A stretch of DNA of 64,000 bases from Candidatus Xianfuyuplasma coldseepsis (GTDB taxonomy: Bacteria > Bacillota_I > Bacilli_A > Izemoplasmatales > Izemoplasmataceae): the NCBI RefSeq assembly GCF_014023125.1, contig NZ_CP048914.1:310001-374000 (forward strand), in the 5' to 3' direction. Below are positions 50,425 through 59,656 of this stretch, in pieces. The notes beneath the pieces were generated by a model. It ran no database searches. It saw only the letters and a list, made by a program, of their open reading frames with translations, and was not told the origin of the DNA. The number at the start of each line of letters is the position of its first letter. Positions within the stretch are counted from its first letter, which is position 1. Position numbers and translations under genes: made by a program.

Positions 50425-52830
50425 AAAATCGTATTTGCTTAAGATTTCAGCTGGGGTTTTACGCAGAAGGTTTCCTACCGGAATCAATCCACTGACAATG
50501 TTGATCAGATAGATAATCAGTACACCCGCAATGACACTGAGTGGGGTGACTTGGATTGCCTCAGTGAAATCATCTACCGCTAGTTGAATCCGCCATAATA
50601 ACCAGGTGGTTAGAGCGTATCCAAATAAACTCGTCAAGGATGTGATTAAGACGGTTTCCGTTAAGAACATCTTGTGCACGTCCAGCTTACTGACACCAAG
50701 AGCGCGGTAGACACTAACTTCATAAATCCGAGCGAGTAAGCTACTGCGGATGACGAAGAAGTAACTGACGGCGGAGGCGACGAGGACAATGGCGATGAAG
50801 GTAATCGTTCCGATTCCTTGGCTAATCCGTTGATTTTGATAATCCGCAAGCATTTGATTGGCGTAACTGGTGGCGGTATATCCTTGACTATCAAGATACG
50901 ATAGCGCATTATCGACATCATTGGCAATTACCGCTACATTCGAGCTATAAGAATCGTTATATAAATCGAAATAGGCGACACCTAAATCTTGTTTCCGGAT
51001 GAGGATTTGCGGAACATCGGCTGCTGTCGTACTAAACGTACCGACAGCTTCATAATCTCGTTGTTTTACAGGGATCACCAAATTACCAATTGGATCGACT
51101 TGAGATCCATCAAGTACTAAAAGTTCGTCTCCTTCTGGTAAGTCTCCCGTTTCTAAGGTGATTTGATCTTCATACATCTCGTAAATTCCTACGCCATAAT
51201 ACAGGGAATAGGCAAGATTATCGTCCATGTACATGAGTGGTGTTTGATTATCGACAATACCAACCAATGTCAGTTCGTAGGTGAGATTCATCATCGTCGC
51301 TTCATAGTCGAGTTCAAACAGTTTCTCGTAACTATCAATTCCGACATATTTATAGTTGGTACTTGCCAATAACTGATCAGCGACTTGTTGATCGATGACG
51401 AATTCAAATGTGGTTTCCGGCAAGCGTCCCGCTTCTACATCGCGCGAGGACAGTTTATCCACTGATTCAATCTGATTTGAAAATGCCGATTCGGTATCTC
51501 GTAATTGAAACACTTTTGGTAGTAACGCGTTAATACTGATACTATCGACTGCGCGAATATAATCAATCGAATCGTCTGCCGTTAAGGCAATGAAATCATC
51601 GTATGTAAAATCTTCACGACGGACACGAATCAAATACTCCGAATCATTTAAGTAGGAGTCTTTATCAATTGAAATGAAACTATTACCCATCCCAATCGCC
51701 AGGGCGATGAGGCCGGCAATTAAACCAAAGCCGATGTAGAATACTTTCCCTAGTCGTGTCGCATCTTTCATCCGGTTCCAGGCGATACGAAGACTATCTT
51801 TGACACTGATGACACTGTGTTTATCAATGTCTGATGTTTCTTGTTCGATCACACTTTCCAAATCGAACTCTTTAATATCAAGACTCTCTTTATTGGTGTG
51901 TTCGTATTTCTTATCGTAAATCCGTACTTCACTGTCTTTTTCAACCAATTGTAGTTTCTTGACATTGGTTTGATCGACATCGATGTATAGGGTTTTATTT
52001 TTGACAATTAAACGAACGTTTATCGGTTCACTTAGTTCTTCATCGGTATAGACTTTTAACGTCGACTGATCGCTTGTTAATTCCGTGATTTGCTCCATAT
52101 CTTTAAGATAGATATCCGCTTCATGGCGCGTATCTAATGTACCACTGGAGCGATTGTCTTCATCACTAACGATTTGGCCATCGGATAGTTTAATGATGCG
52201 ATCACCATAAAACTCAGCGATGTTTTCTTCATGGGTAACCAAAACAACCAGTTTATTGACACTAATCGCTTTGATGATGTTCATGATGTCTTGCGTGTTT
52301 TTACTATCTAAGTTACCGGTTGGTTCATCAGCGATAATGACTTTCGGGTTTTTCGCGAGTGCCCGAGCAATCGCAACCCGTTGTTGCTGTCCGCCGGATA
52401 ACTGCGATGCTTTTCGTTTCCGATAATTGATCATCCCCATATGATCCAAGATGTAATCGATACGGCGATCGATTTCATCTTTATCATAAATACCAATCAT
52501 ATTTAATGTTAAACTAATGTTTTCATAGACGGTTAAATGATTGAGTAAATTATAGTTCTGGAAGATGTAGCCAACTTCACGGTTTCGGATTTTATCCCAG
52601 GTACTGGACGAGTAATGACCAATGCTTGTCTCATCAAACTGGATTGTTCCCGATTGGACTTTATCAAGACCACCAAGCACATTGAGTAGGGTCGTTTTCC
52701 CCGATCCTGATGGACCGAGTAAGACGACAAGTCCGGTACTTGGTAGGTCTAATGAGATGTCGTTTAATACATGAATTTCATTGCTTTTATTACGGTTATA
52801 GTATTTATCGAGTTTTCGTAGTTTAATCAT
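50422..52830 (-). CDS. MacB/FtsX-type ABC transporter, fused ATPase and permease
   Basis: About 802 residues. The N-terminal ATPase has Walker A GPSGSGKTT, signature LSGGQQQR, Walker B VIIADEPTGNLDS and the switch His in VTHEE. After a linker, a transmembrane helix (about 365-390), a ~330-residue extracytoplasmic region and three C-terminal helices form an FtsX-like permease. MacB-type exporters drive lipoproteins, peptides or drugs outward by mechanotransmission. ATG 52830 follows AGGTGA directly after the upstream gene. Likely a heterodimer with that gene product. Confidence 0.92.
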   Translation of the reverse strand: MIKLRKLDKYYNRNKSNEIHVLNDISLDLPSTGLVVLLGPSGSGKTTLLNVLGGLDKVQSGTIQFDETSIGHYSSSTWDKIRNREVGYIFQNYNLLNHLTVYENISLTLNMIGIYDKDEIDRRIDYILDHMGMINYRKRKASQLSGGQQQRVAIARALAKNPKVIIADEPTGNLDSKNTQDIMNIIKAISVNKLVVLVTHEENIAEFYGDRIIKLSDGQIVSDEDNRSSGTLDTRHEADIYLKDMEQITELTSDQSTLKVYTDEELSEPINVRLIVKNKTLYIDVDQTNVKKLQLVEKDSEVRIYDKKYEHTNKESLDIKEFDLESVIEQETSDIDKHSVISVKDSLRIAWNRMKDATRLGKVFYIGFGLIAGLIALAIGMGNSFISIDKDSYLNDSEYLIRVRREDFTYDDFIALTADDSIDYIRAVDSISINALLPKVFQLRDTESAFSNQIESVDKLSSRDVEAGRLPETTFEFVIDQQVADQLLASTNYKYVGIDSYEKLFELDYEATMMNLTYELTLVGIVDNQTPLMYMDDNLAYSLYYGVGIYEMYEDQITLETGDLPEGDELLVLDGSQVDPIGNLVIPVKQRDYEAVGTFSTTAADVPQILIRKQDLGVAYFDLYNDSYSSNVAVIANDVDNALSYLDSQGYTATSYANQMLADYQNQRISQGIGTITFIAIVLVASAVSYFFVIRSSLLARIYEVSVYRALGVSKLDVHKMFLTETVLITSLTSLFGYALTTWLLWRIQLAVDDFTEAIQVTPLSVIAGVLIIYLINIVSGLIPVGNLLRKTPAEILSKYDF

Positions 52831-52839
52831 GATGTTCAC

Positions 52840-55113
52840 CTACTCTTGTTTCAACGACGTTATCACGGATTGTCCGAAGATTCGTTTGTTAAAACGTCGT
52901 CCTAATAGAATTGCGAGTGCACTTAATAACGCGATTAATAACACATAACTGCCAACCGTAAAGAAATGCAGGTACTGTGGAATAATCCAGATTTGATTGA
53001 TTTGATTGATTGCTGCAAAGAGTAATACCAAGACAATGGCGGCAACAAACAAATACACAAGTTCAATGTTCGTGACTTTATGAAGATCTTTCTTACTGGC
53101 ACCGATGGAGCGGAAAATCAAAAAGCCTTTGACTTTTGCATTTTGGATGTTCCGTAAAACAACATAGGTAATGAAGTACATGACAATCATTAACATCAAT
53201 GTCCGTGCGGCAAACCAAATACCAAGTAAGAGTGACATCAAAGCGAAGTCATCGACTTCGATTCCTGCCGGATAAATGGCATTATAGGTAATATCTTCTT
53301 GAATCGCATTCATAACGATGTTGGCGTCATTCCCATCGCGAACTAGAAGACTAATTTGATAGGGTTCTAAGGATACTAAGCTGGATAAACTTTCTGGGTG
53401 AAGACGAACAATGTTGTAATACTCTTCTTGTTCTTCATTTAGATCGTCCATGACACCAGTGATGGTGTAATCCAACTGATTTTCATAGAATAATGATGTT
53501 CCAGTAATGGAAACGTCAACGGATAAACACTGGTTCAATTGCGTTGTGTAATCCAACTCCAACGCAGCACAGAGTTGTTTTGCGAGCGATGGTGATAAAA
53601 TCATTTCATCGAGTTCCATCGAGGAATCGTATTCAAACTCATACCAGTCACCAAAGTTTACCGTTGTGCCGTTAATATCAATTTTCATTCCCAGCGAAAC
53701 AAGTTGGGGCCAGCGTTCACGGGAGAGATAGTTGGTGATGATGACATCGTGTTGTGACAAGAATTCATCATGTAAATAAAGGAAATCATCATTGGTGGTT
53801 GTTACGCTGTTTTTGGTTTTCCCAACAACGGTAAGACGATAGGTATTCAGGCCGTCTAATGTATAGTCCCCTTCTTTGGTATAACGCGGATATTCGTAAC
53901 CGACATCAATGGTTTCACCGACTTCAAATTCGGACTCATACCCTACGACTACTTCGTTTTTATTAGCAGGTAAGACACCGGAATCCAAATCATCTTGGCG
54001 GAGCATGGCTGATGGATTGACATAGTAATACCACGATTCAATCCAACCACCGTCCCATTCACTGTCCATATAGACATAAATAGGAGTATCAAACAACACA
54101 TCATGTTCTAAAACACCCATGACGCGGTTCATATTTTCAAAGTCTTCAATTTCCTGATCGGTAAATGGGGTTTGATCAAATTTGGTGACGATAATGCGAC
54201 CGTCAGGCGTATTATTATATATCGACCAATAATCATAGCTGAATCCACTACTAGTGGATTCTTGTACGTAACTACCGTAACTGAAATAGAAAATCGCAGC
54301 GATGAAAATTCCAATAACTAATGTAAAGATCGAACGCCGTGGTGTTCGATATAAATTACGAAGCGCCATCATCATCAAACTCGGGATACTCATCCGGTAA
54401 TTGGCAAGAGTGACTCCCTCGGTGATGTCTTGGCGTGGTTTCATTACTTTGTCTTCGACGACTTCACCATCAAATAAACGAATTCGTCTCGTGGCGTATT
54501 CGGCGACTTGTTGGTAGTTGTGGGTTACGACGATAACCAGTTTGTCTTGACTGATTTCTTGTAATAATTCAATGATTTTACGTCCCGATTCACTATCTAG
54601 ATTCCCTGTCGGTTCATCGGCAACGATAATCGGACAATCTTTGGCAAGAGCCCGTGCAATTACCGCACGTTGTTTTTGCCCACCCGATAGTTTCGATGCT
54701 TTGTGATGAACATGGCTGGTTAATCCAACCTTGTCGATCAATTCTAAGGCCCGTTCTTTGCGTTTATCTTTGTCGTAACCTTGAATCGTCAAAGCAACCA
54801 TGACATTTTCCAAAACGCTGTAAGAATCGATTATATTGTAGTTCTGGAAGACAAAGCCAATGTATTGACGGCGATAACTTTCCCATTCTTCAATCGTGTA
54901 ATAGGAGGTTTCTTCCCCGTTTACATACATTTCTCCATCTTCATAGGTATCGAGTCCACTAATGACGTTTAGTAGGGTGCTTTTCCCACTACCGCTTTCC
55001 CCGGTAACCGCAACAAATTCCCCGAGTTTGAACTCGAGGGATACTTTACGCAGGCCGAGGGCCACGACATCATTACTGTGATAATACTTGGATATGTTTT
55101 CTAATCGTAGCAT
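52840..55113 (-). CDS. MacB/FtsX-type ABC transporter, fused ATPase and permease
   Basis: About 757 residues with the same layout: Walker A GESGSGKST, signature LSGGQKQR, Walker B PIIVADEPTGNLDS and VTHNY, then a helix (about 265-285), a large outer region and three C-terminal helices. The two genes are paralogues of different length and outer-domain sequence, fitting a heterodimer. ATG 55113 follows GAGGTGA. No two-component system or accessory HlyD-like gene is adjacent. Confidence 0.92.
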   Translation of the reverse strand: MLRLENISKYYHSNDVVALGLRKVSLEFKLGEFVAVTGESGSGKSTLLNVISGLDTYEDGEMYVNGEETSYYTIEEWESYRRQYIGFVFQNYNIIDSYSVLENVMVALTIQGYDKDKRKERALELIDKVGLTSHVHHKASKLSGGQKQRAVIARALAKDCPIIVADEPTGNLDSESGRKIIELLQEISQDKLVIVVTHNYQQVAEYATRRIRLFDGEVVEDKVMKPRQDITEGVTLANYRMSIPSLMMMALRNLYRTPRRSIFTLVIGIFIAAIFYFSYGSYVQESTSSGFSYDYWSIYNNTPDGRIIVTKFDQTPFTDQEIEDFENMNRVMGVLEHDVLFDTPIYVYMDSEWDGGWIESWYYYVNPSAMLRQDDLDSGVLPANKNEVVVGYESEFEVGETIDVGYEYPRYTKEGDYTLDGLNTYRLTVVGKTKNSVTTTNDDFLYLHDEFLSQHDVIITNYLSRERWPQLVSLGMKIDINGTTVNFGDWYEFEYDSSMELDEMILSPSLAKQLCAALELDYTTQLNQCLSVDVSITGTSLFYENQLDYTITGVMDDLNEEQEEYYNIVRLHPESLSSLVSLEPYQISLLVRDGNDANIVMNAIQEDITYNAIYPAGIEVDDFALMSLLLGIWFAARTLMLMIVMYFITYVVLRNIQNAKVKGFLIFRSIGASKKDLHKVTNIELVYLFVAAIVLVLLFAAINQINQIWIIPQYLHFFTVGSYVLLIALLSALAILLGRRFNKRIFGQSVITSLKQE

Positions 55114-55148
55114 GTCTTCACCTCTAGATGTCAAATAAATACTATCTA

Positions 55149-55180
55149 ATTATACACTAGTTTCAATTGTAAAACAATTG
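55149..55180 (-). promoter_or_regulatory. Promoter and operator candidate of the ABC transporter operon
   Basis: TTGTTT (55172-55177), 17-base spacer, TATAAT (55149-55154). The dyad CAATTGT, AAA, ACAATTG (55164-55180) covers the -35 region. Confidence 0.65.
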
Positions 55181-55213
55181 AGACGTTAACTTACAGATAA
55201 AGTAAAATAGGTT

Positions 55214-55241
55214 ACAAAAAAGCAACCATTTAAGGTTGCTT
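55214..55241 (-). terminator. Terminator of the alpha/beta hydrolase unit
   Basis: AGCAACC / GGTTGCT stem followed by T on the minus strand. Confidence 0.8.
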
Positions 55242-55944
55242 ATCCTGTGATAAAGTTACATATATCATCGATTAATTCATCGTGGTAATGTTTGCGTTCA
55301 AAGCAGTGGGGTGCACCGGGGTACACTTTGACACGACTATCAAGTAGTTGATCGTTTAACCAAATGGCATTGTCTTTACCAACCGCGGTATCTTCTTCGC
55401 CTTGAAGGATGAACACTGGTTTTTTGTAGGCTTTGACGTGGTCTAGTGGTTTCCCTTTGGCAAAACTGCGGATAAACTCCCGGTGGATGATTAGTCCATG
55501 TAAGTCCCGTGTCATTCCTTCGTCTTCACTGAAGATATTGGATTCCATTTTACCGATATGAATCGCAGGAGCCATTAAAATCAGTTTATCAATGTCGTCT
55601 CGCACCGCATCCATCGCTAAAAATCCGCCCATGCTAAATCCGAGTAAGATGACGTGTTGATAGTGTTCTTTCGCATAGTCTAATATCGTTTGTGCTTGGG
55701 CTTGCATGAGTGGTACCCGTAAGTCTTCAAATTGGACATCGCTTTCGCCATGGCCAAACCAATCAAAGCGTAGGGTGGCAATCCCTTTGTCTTCAAGTCC
55801 ATCGGCAATATCTTTGAAGAGGTTACGACTTTCGGTACGGTTACCGGTAAATCCATGCAGCATCACGAGGACAGTATCACTCGATCCTTGCTTGTACCCA
55901 CGCATGGTGTGTCCATTTGTTTGTAGTTCTATATGTGTTTTCAT
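55240..55944 (-). CDS. Alpha/beta hydrolase (esterase-like)
   Basis: A 234-residue enzyme. Oxyanion motif MLHGFTGNR, FDWFGHGES, nucleophile elbow LLGFSMGGF (Ser), acid LQGEEDTAVG (Asp) and His in APHCFERK complete the triad. Similar to cinnamoyl/feruloyl-type or general carboxylesterases; substrate open. No signal peptide. 12 bases after the 56571 gene, so cotranscribed. Confidence 0.88.
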   Translation of the reverse strand: MKTHIELQTNGHTMRGYKQGSSDTVLVMLHGFTGNRTESRNLFKDIADGLEDKGIATLRFDWFGHGESDVQFEDLRVPLMQAQAQTILDYAKEHYQHVILLGFSMGGFLAMDAVRDDIDKLILMAPAIHIGKMESNIFSEDEGMTRDLHGLIIHREFIRSFAKGKPLDHVKAYKKPVFILQGEEDTAVGKDNAIWLNDQLLDSRVKVYPGAPHCFERKHYHDELIDDICNFITG

Positions 55945-55956
55945 TGGGTTCTCCTT

Positions 55957-56571
55957 TTATTCTAGAAGTAACATAAATACCGCTTGAAATGCTCCATTGT
56001 TTCGTGATAGCCGTGGATCACATTGGGCTTTTACAATATTAATCATATCACGATATTTTTGGTAAAAGGCAAAGGATGCTTTGGGGGAATAGGTAATATC
56101 GGTACATTCTAAATACGATAGTACTTTCTTTACGGTGGTTGGTTTCACTAATACTTCATACTCACCGTCTAGGTAAAATAGTAATACACTTAGGATGGGC
56201 CACTTCGCCATTTTATATGGTGCAAGTAACGATACCAATCGATCAAAGCCTTGAGCTTGATTCTCATGAATCATCGTATACACCGCATCGACGATATCTT
56301 GTTTGAAGAGGTCATCGGCTTCATTGATAAGATTTCGAAATCTCGTTTTCTCAAAGAGACTTACCAAGGATGAACGCGTAATCAATTTGACAATGCCGTT
56401 AATCGCACCGACTTGATTGAGGGATTCTTTACTAAGGACTTCTTTGGCCATTTGTTCCATTTTATCGACTTTGTGTTTCTTGCCCGCTTCTTTCATCTCG
56501 GGGCTATCAAAGCCTTTGGGATAGAGACTTAAAAATCGTTGTTCGAGGATTCTCATATGTTTCATATTCAT
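55957..56571 (-). CDS. Conserved hypothetical helical protein
   Basis: A 204-residue, mostly helical cytoplasmic protein with no recognised motif. It contains AINGIVKLITRSSLVSLFEKTRF and a YKMAKWPILSVLLFYL stretch. GGTGGTGA before ATG 56571. Its neighbours are an esterase and htpG; no function is proposed. Confidence 0.6.
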   Translation of the reverse strand: MNMKHMRILEQRFLSLYPKGFDSPEMKEAGKKHKVDKMEQMAKEVLSKESLNQVGAINGIVKLITRSSLVSLFEKTRFRNLINEADDLFKQDIVDAVYTMIHENQAQGFDRLVSLLAPYKMAKWPILSVLLFYLDGEYEVLVKPTTVKKVLSYLECTDITYSPKASFAFYQKYRDMINIVKAQCDPRLSRNNGAFQAVFMLLLE

Positions 56572-56599
56572 CGAATCACCACCTTATATATAGTATAAC

Positions 56600-56627
56600 A
56601 AAAAATGCCAGCTTAGCTGACATTTTT
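56600..56627 (-). terminator. Terminator of htpG
   Basis: AAAATGTCAGCT / AGCTGGCATTTT hairpin with one mismatch, T run on the minus strand. Confidence 0.8.
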
Positions 56628-58511
56628 GTTTCGTTCAATCATTAACTCAACCATTAAGTTACTGAACTCAACTGGATTATCCAGTGGGAGTCCTTCAATG
56701 AGTAATGCTTGGTTGTACAAAATGGTTGCGTATTTATTAATGTTTTCTGGGGCTGTTTCATGAATCGATTCCAAGGTTTGGAAGAGTTCATGATTTGGAT
56801 TGATTTCTAAGATGCGTTGTGCTTTGGCATCGGGTTTGTTGGGGAGTTGTTGTAAGACTTTTTCCATTTCCATGGAGAGTCCTTCACCACTTACTAAACA
56901 GACAGGACTGTCTTTTAAGCGTTTTGACAATACAACATTTTCCACTTTGCCTTCAAGTCCTTCTTTTAAGGCATCTAATAAGGATTGTTTTTCTTTGGTG
57001 AGTTTGTCGACTTTCTTTTGTGCTTTCTTATCGATTAGGTCCAAGTCACCTTGGTTGATCGATTTAAAGGTTTTGTCGTTGTATTTCATTAAGATGTTTA
57101 CCATGAACTCATCGATATCGTCGGTGAAGAGTAATACTTCATAGTCTTTGTCTATGATTAAATCCATTTGTGGTAAGGCAAGAATACTGTCTTTGGTTTT
57201 ACCAGATGCGTAGTAGATGTGTTCTTGGCCTTCGCGCATATCATCGATGTATTCTTGTAAGGTTTTAAATTCATCGGATTTGGTGGTTTTAAACATGATT
57301 AAGTCTTGGAGTTTTTCTTTGTTCATTCCAAAACCTTCGTAGATACCATATTTCAAGTTAATACCATAGATTTTATAAAACTCGTTGTATTGTTCGCGTT
57401 CGTTTTTGAGCATTTTTTCGAGTTCGTTTTTGATTTTGGTTTCAACATTGCTTGCGATTTTTTTGAGCAAGCGATCGTGTTGTAACATTTCACGAGAGAT
57501 GTTTAATGATAAATCACTGGAATCAACAAGTCCTTTGACAAAGCGGAAGTAATCGGGGATAAGCGACTTGTTTTTATCCATGATGAAGACGCCTTTACTA
57601 TAGAGTTGAAGTCCTTTTTCGTACTTTTCACTATAGAGATCAAATGGGGCGTGTTTCGGAATAAAGAGTAAGGATGTGTAGGTTGTAAGACCTTCGACTT
57701 TGGTGTGAATGACGCGCATTGGTTCTTCGTAGTCGTTGAACTGATGTTTGTAGAAGTCGTTGTACTCTTCTTCTTTGATGTTGCTTTTATTGCGACGCCA
57801 AAGGGGAATCATCGAGTTTAAGGTTTCGGTTTCACTATAGGTGATTGGATCCGCATCTTTGTCTTCGGGATAATCCGTTTTAGTGACATCCATTTTGATC
57901 GGGTAACGGATATAGTCGCTGTATTTTTTAACGAGGTTTTTCAGTTTGTATTCACTTAAGAACTCGTCGTAGTTTTCTTCGGTTTCGTCATTGTTGTCAC
58001 GCAGTTCTAAGATGATGGTCGTTCCAAAATCATCTTTTTCGGATTCACTGATGGTGTAGCTTGCACTACCGGTGCTAACCCATTTATACGCTTGATCACT
58101 ATTAATCGATTTGGTGATGACGGTAACTTTTTTCGATACCATAAAGGCACTGTAGAATCCAACACCAAATTGGCCGATGATTTCAATGTCAGCATTATCA
58201 AGTCCTTCTTGGAATTCTTTACTACCACTTTTCGCTATGGTACCTAAGTTGTTGATTAACTCTTCTTCGGTTAATCCAACACCGTTATCGGTAATGGTAA
58301 TCGTGCGTTTGTCTTTGTCAAACTCGAGAAAAATCTCATATTCATCCGCTTTATCCGCATCGGTTAAAGCGATGTAGTGACGTTTGTCAATCGCATCACT
58401 GGCGTTGCTGATTAACTCGCGTAAAAAGATTTCTTTGTGGGTGTAAATACTATGCACCATTAAATCCAATAATTTTTTCGATTCGGTTTTAAATTGTTTT
58501 GTTTTTGCCAT
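56613..58511 (-). CDS. htpG: Molecular chaperone HtpG (Hsp90)
   Basis: A 632-residue Hsp90. The GHKL ATPase motifs are intact: ELISNASDAIDK, ITDNGVGLT, IAKSGSKEF, QFGVGFYSAFMV. The middle and C-terminal dimerisation domains follow. ATP-dependent cytosolic chaperone. GGAGGA before ATG. Expression is under a consensus promoter covered by a CIRCE element, so it is HrcA-controlled, which is not the case in every Firmicute. Confidence 0.97.
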   Translation of the reverse strand: MAKTKQFKTESKKLLDLMVHSIYTHKEIFLRELISNASDAIDKRHYIALTDADKADEYEIFLEFDKDKRTITITDNGVGLTEEELINNLGTIAKSGSKEFQEGLDNADIEIIGQFGVGFYSAFMVSKKVTVITKSINSDQAYKWVSTGSASYTISESEKDDFGTTIILELRDNNDETEENYDEFLSEYKLKNLVKKYSDYIRYPIKMDVTKTDYPEDKDADPITYSETETLNSMIPLWRRNKSNIKEEEYNDFYKHQFNDYEEPMRVIHTKVEGLTTYTSLLFIPKHAPFDLYSEKYEKGLQLYSKGVFIMDKNKSLIPDYFRFVKGLVDSSDLSLNISREMLQHDRLLKKIASNVETKIKNELEKMLKNEREQYNEFYKIYGINLKYGIYEGFGMNKEKLQDLIMFKTTKSDEFKTLQEYIDDMREGQEHIYYASGKTKDSILALPQMDLIIDKDYEVLLFTDDIDEFMVNILMKYNDKTFKSINQGDLDLIDKKAQKKVDKLTKEKQSLLDALKEGLEGKVENVVLSKRLKDSPVCLVSGEGLSMEMEKVLQQLPNKPDAKAQRILEINPNHELFQTLESIHETAPENINKYATILYNQALLIEGLPLDNPVEFSNLMVELMIERNKNVS

Positions 58512-58556
58512 GTAAATGTCCTCCTAAATCGGTGTGTGTTTATATTATCCGAGACT

Positions 58557-58585
58557 ATTATACACATTCTTGTTAGCACTGTCAA
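58557..58585 (-). promoter_or_regulatory. Consensus promoter of htpG
   Basis: TTGACA (58580-58585), 17-base spacer, TATAAT (58557-58562), both perfect. Confidence 0.9.
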
Positions 58586-58599
58586 GCCATGAGTGCCAA
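58573..58599. promoter_or_regulatory. CIRCE element (HrcA operator)
   Basis: TTAGCACTG, nine bases, GAGTGCCAA. This is the CIRCE inverted repeat (TTAGCACTC-N9-GAGTGCTAA) with two substitutions and the exact spacing. It overlaps the -35 of htpG. Confidence 0.88.
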
Positions 58600-58618
58600 A
58601 GAGTTTTCAATTGTTGTT

Positions 58619-58647
58619 TTGACACCTTTAAGGTACAATAGTATTAG
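58619..58647 (+). promoter_or_regulatory. Possible promoter of lplA
   Basis: TTGACA (58619-58624), 17-base spacer, TATTAG (58642-58647). The leader would be only a few bases, so TACAAT further upstream with another -35 may be used instead. Confidence 0.4.
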
Positions 58648-58658
58648 GATGTGATGCG

Positions 58659-59567
58659 ATGAAAACAATCATCAACCCAAGTACCAATCCATACTTTAAT
58701 TTAGCACTGGAAGAATATGTCTTAAAACATCTTGATCTTGATGAAGATGTATTTTTCTTATGGCGTAATGATCCCTGTGTGGTGATTGGTCGGAATCAAA
58801 ATCCATTTAATGAAATTAATATCCACTATACATCGTCTCACAACATCCCAATCTTACGACGAATCAGTGGTGGCGGGACGGTCTATCATGATCATGGGAA
58901 TGTCAATTTCACATTTATCACCAGTACAATTCAAGAACGATTGAATAATTACGAGTTCTTTATTCATCCATTAATTGCGATTCTTCAAAAAACAGGTGTT
59001 CCTGCTCGTTTTGTCCCATCCAGTCATATTTATATCAACGATACCAAGATTAGTGGTAACGCCCAGTCATTCTATAAGAATAAAATGATGCATCATGGGA
59101 CCCTACTCTTTGAGAGTGATTTAACCCATTTAAAGAATGTCTTACATCACCACAAACACTACAATTCTAAAGCCGTTTCCAGCACCAGAGCATCGACTAC
59201 TAATATTAAAAACCATATGACTGTATCCGCTACAATAGAGGAGTTCATGGACTTCATCCTCAATGAGTATTTTATCGAAGATTACCACAATCATATTGTA
59301 GAATTGAACGATGAAGATATAAAACAGATTAACAAAATCATGAACGACAAATACCATTCCTGGAGTTGGAACTTAGGGGAAACACCAGAGTTTTGGATTA
59401 ACGAAGAGATTGATGGGGAAATCATTCAGATGCGAATTCATAAAGGGATCGTTCAGGAAAGCTCCTTCTACCCGGAAGATATTGAAGGATTACGGTTTGT
59501 TGAAGAGGAATTGCAAGAACGACTTCCCGATAGTGAACACGCAAAACTACATCAATTATTTCAATAG
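58659..59567 (+). CDS. lplA: Lipoate-protein ligase A
   Basis: A 302-residue enzyme that activates lipoate with ATP and attaches it to E2 or H proteins. Motifs: NLALEEYVL, IGRNQNPFNE, RRISGGGTVYHDHGN and the catalytic-Lys segment DTKISGNAQ. A short C-terminal accessory domain follows. It is 4 kb from a pyruvate dehydrogenase E2/E3 pair, its likely target. Own terminator. Confidence 0.93.
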   Translation: MKTIINPSTNPYFNLALEEYVLKHLDLDEDVFFLWRNDPCVVIGRNQNPFNEINIHYTSSHNIPILRRISGGGTVYHDHGNVNFTFITSTIQERLNNYEFFIHPLIAILQKTGVPARFVPSSHIYINDTKISGNAQSFYKNKMMHHGTLLFESDLTHLKNVLHHHKHYNSKAVSSTRASTTNIKNHMTVSATIEEFMDFILNEYFIEDYHNHIVELNDEDIKQINKIMNDKYHSWSWNLGETPEFWINEEIDGEIIQMRIHKGIVQESSFYPEDIEGLRFVEEELQERLPDSEHAKLHQLFQ

Positions 59568-59590
59568 GCACGATGGTGCCTATTTTTTTG
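59563..59590 (+). terminator. Terminator of lplA
   Basis: AATAGGCAC, GATG, GTGCCTATT stem followed by T7. Confidence 0.9.
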
Positions 59591-59626
59591 TGAAAACGCT
59601 TTATCTGATTAAAGTGATTATTTCCT

Positions 59627-59635
59627 TGTTATAAT
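59627..59635 (+). promoter_or_regulatory. Extended -10 promoter of the PEPCK/HprK-like gene
   Basis: TGTTATAAT, 21 bases before ATG 59657. Confidence 0.6.
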
Positions 59636-59656
59636 GGAGAATACGAGGTGACACCT

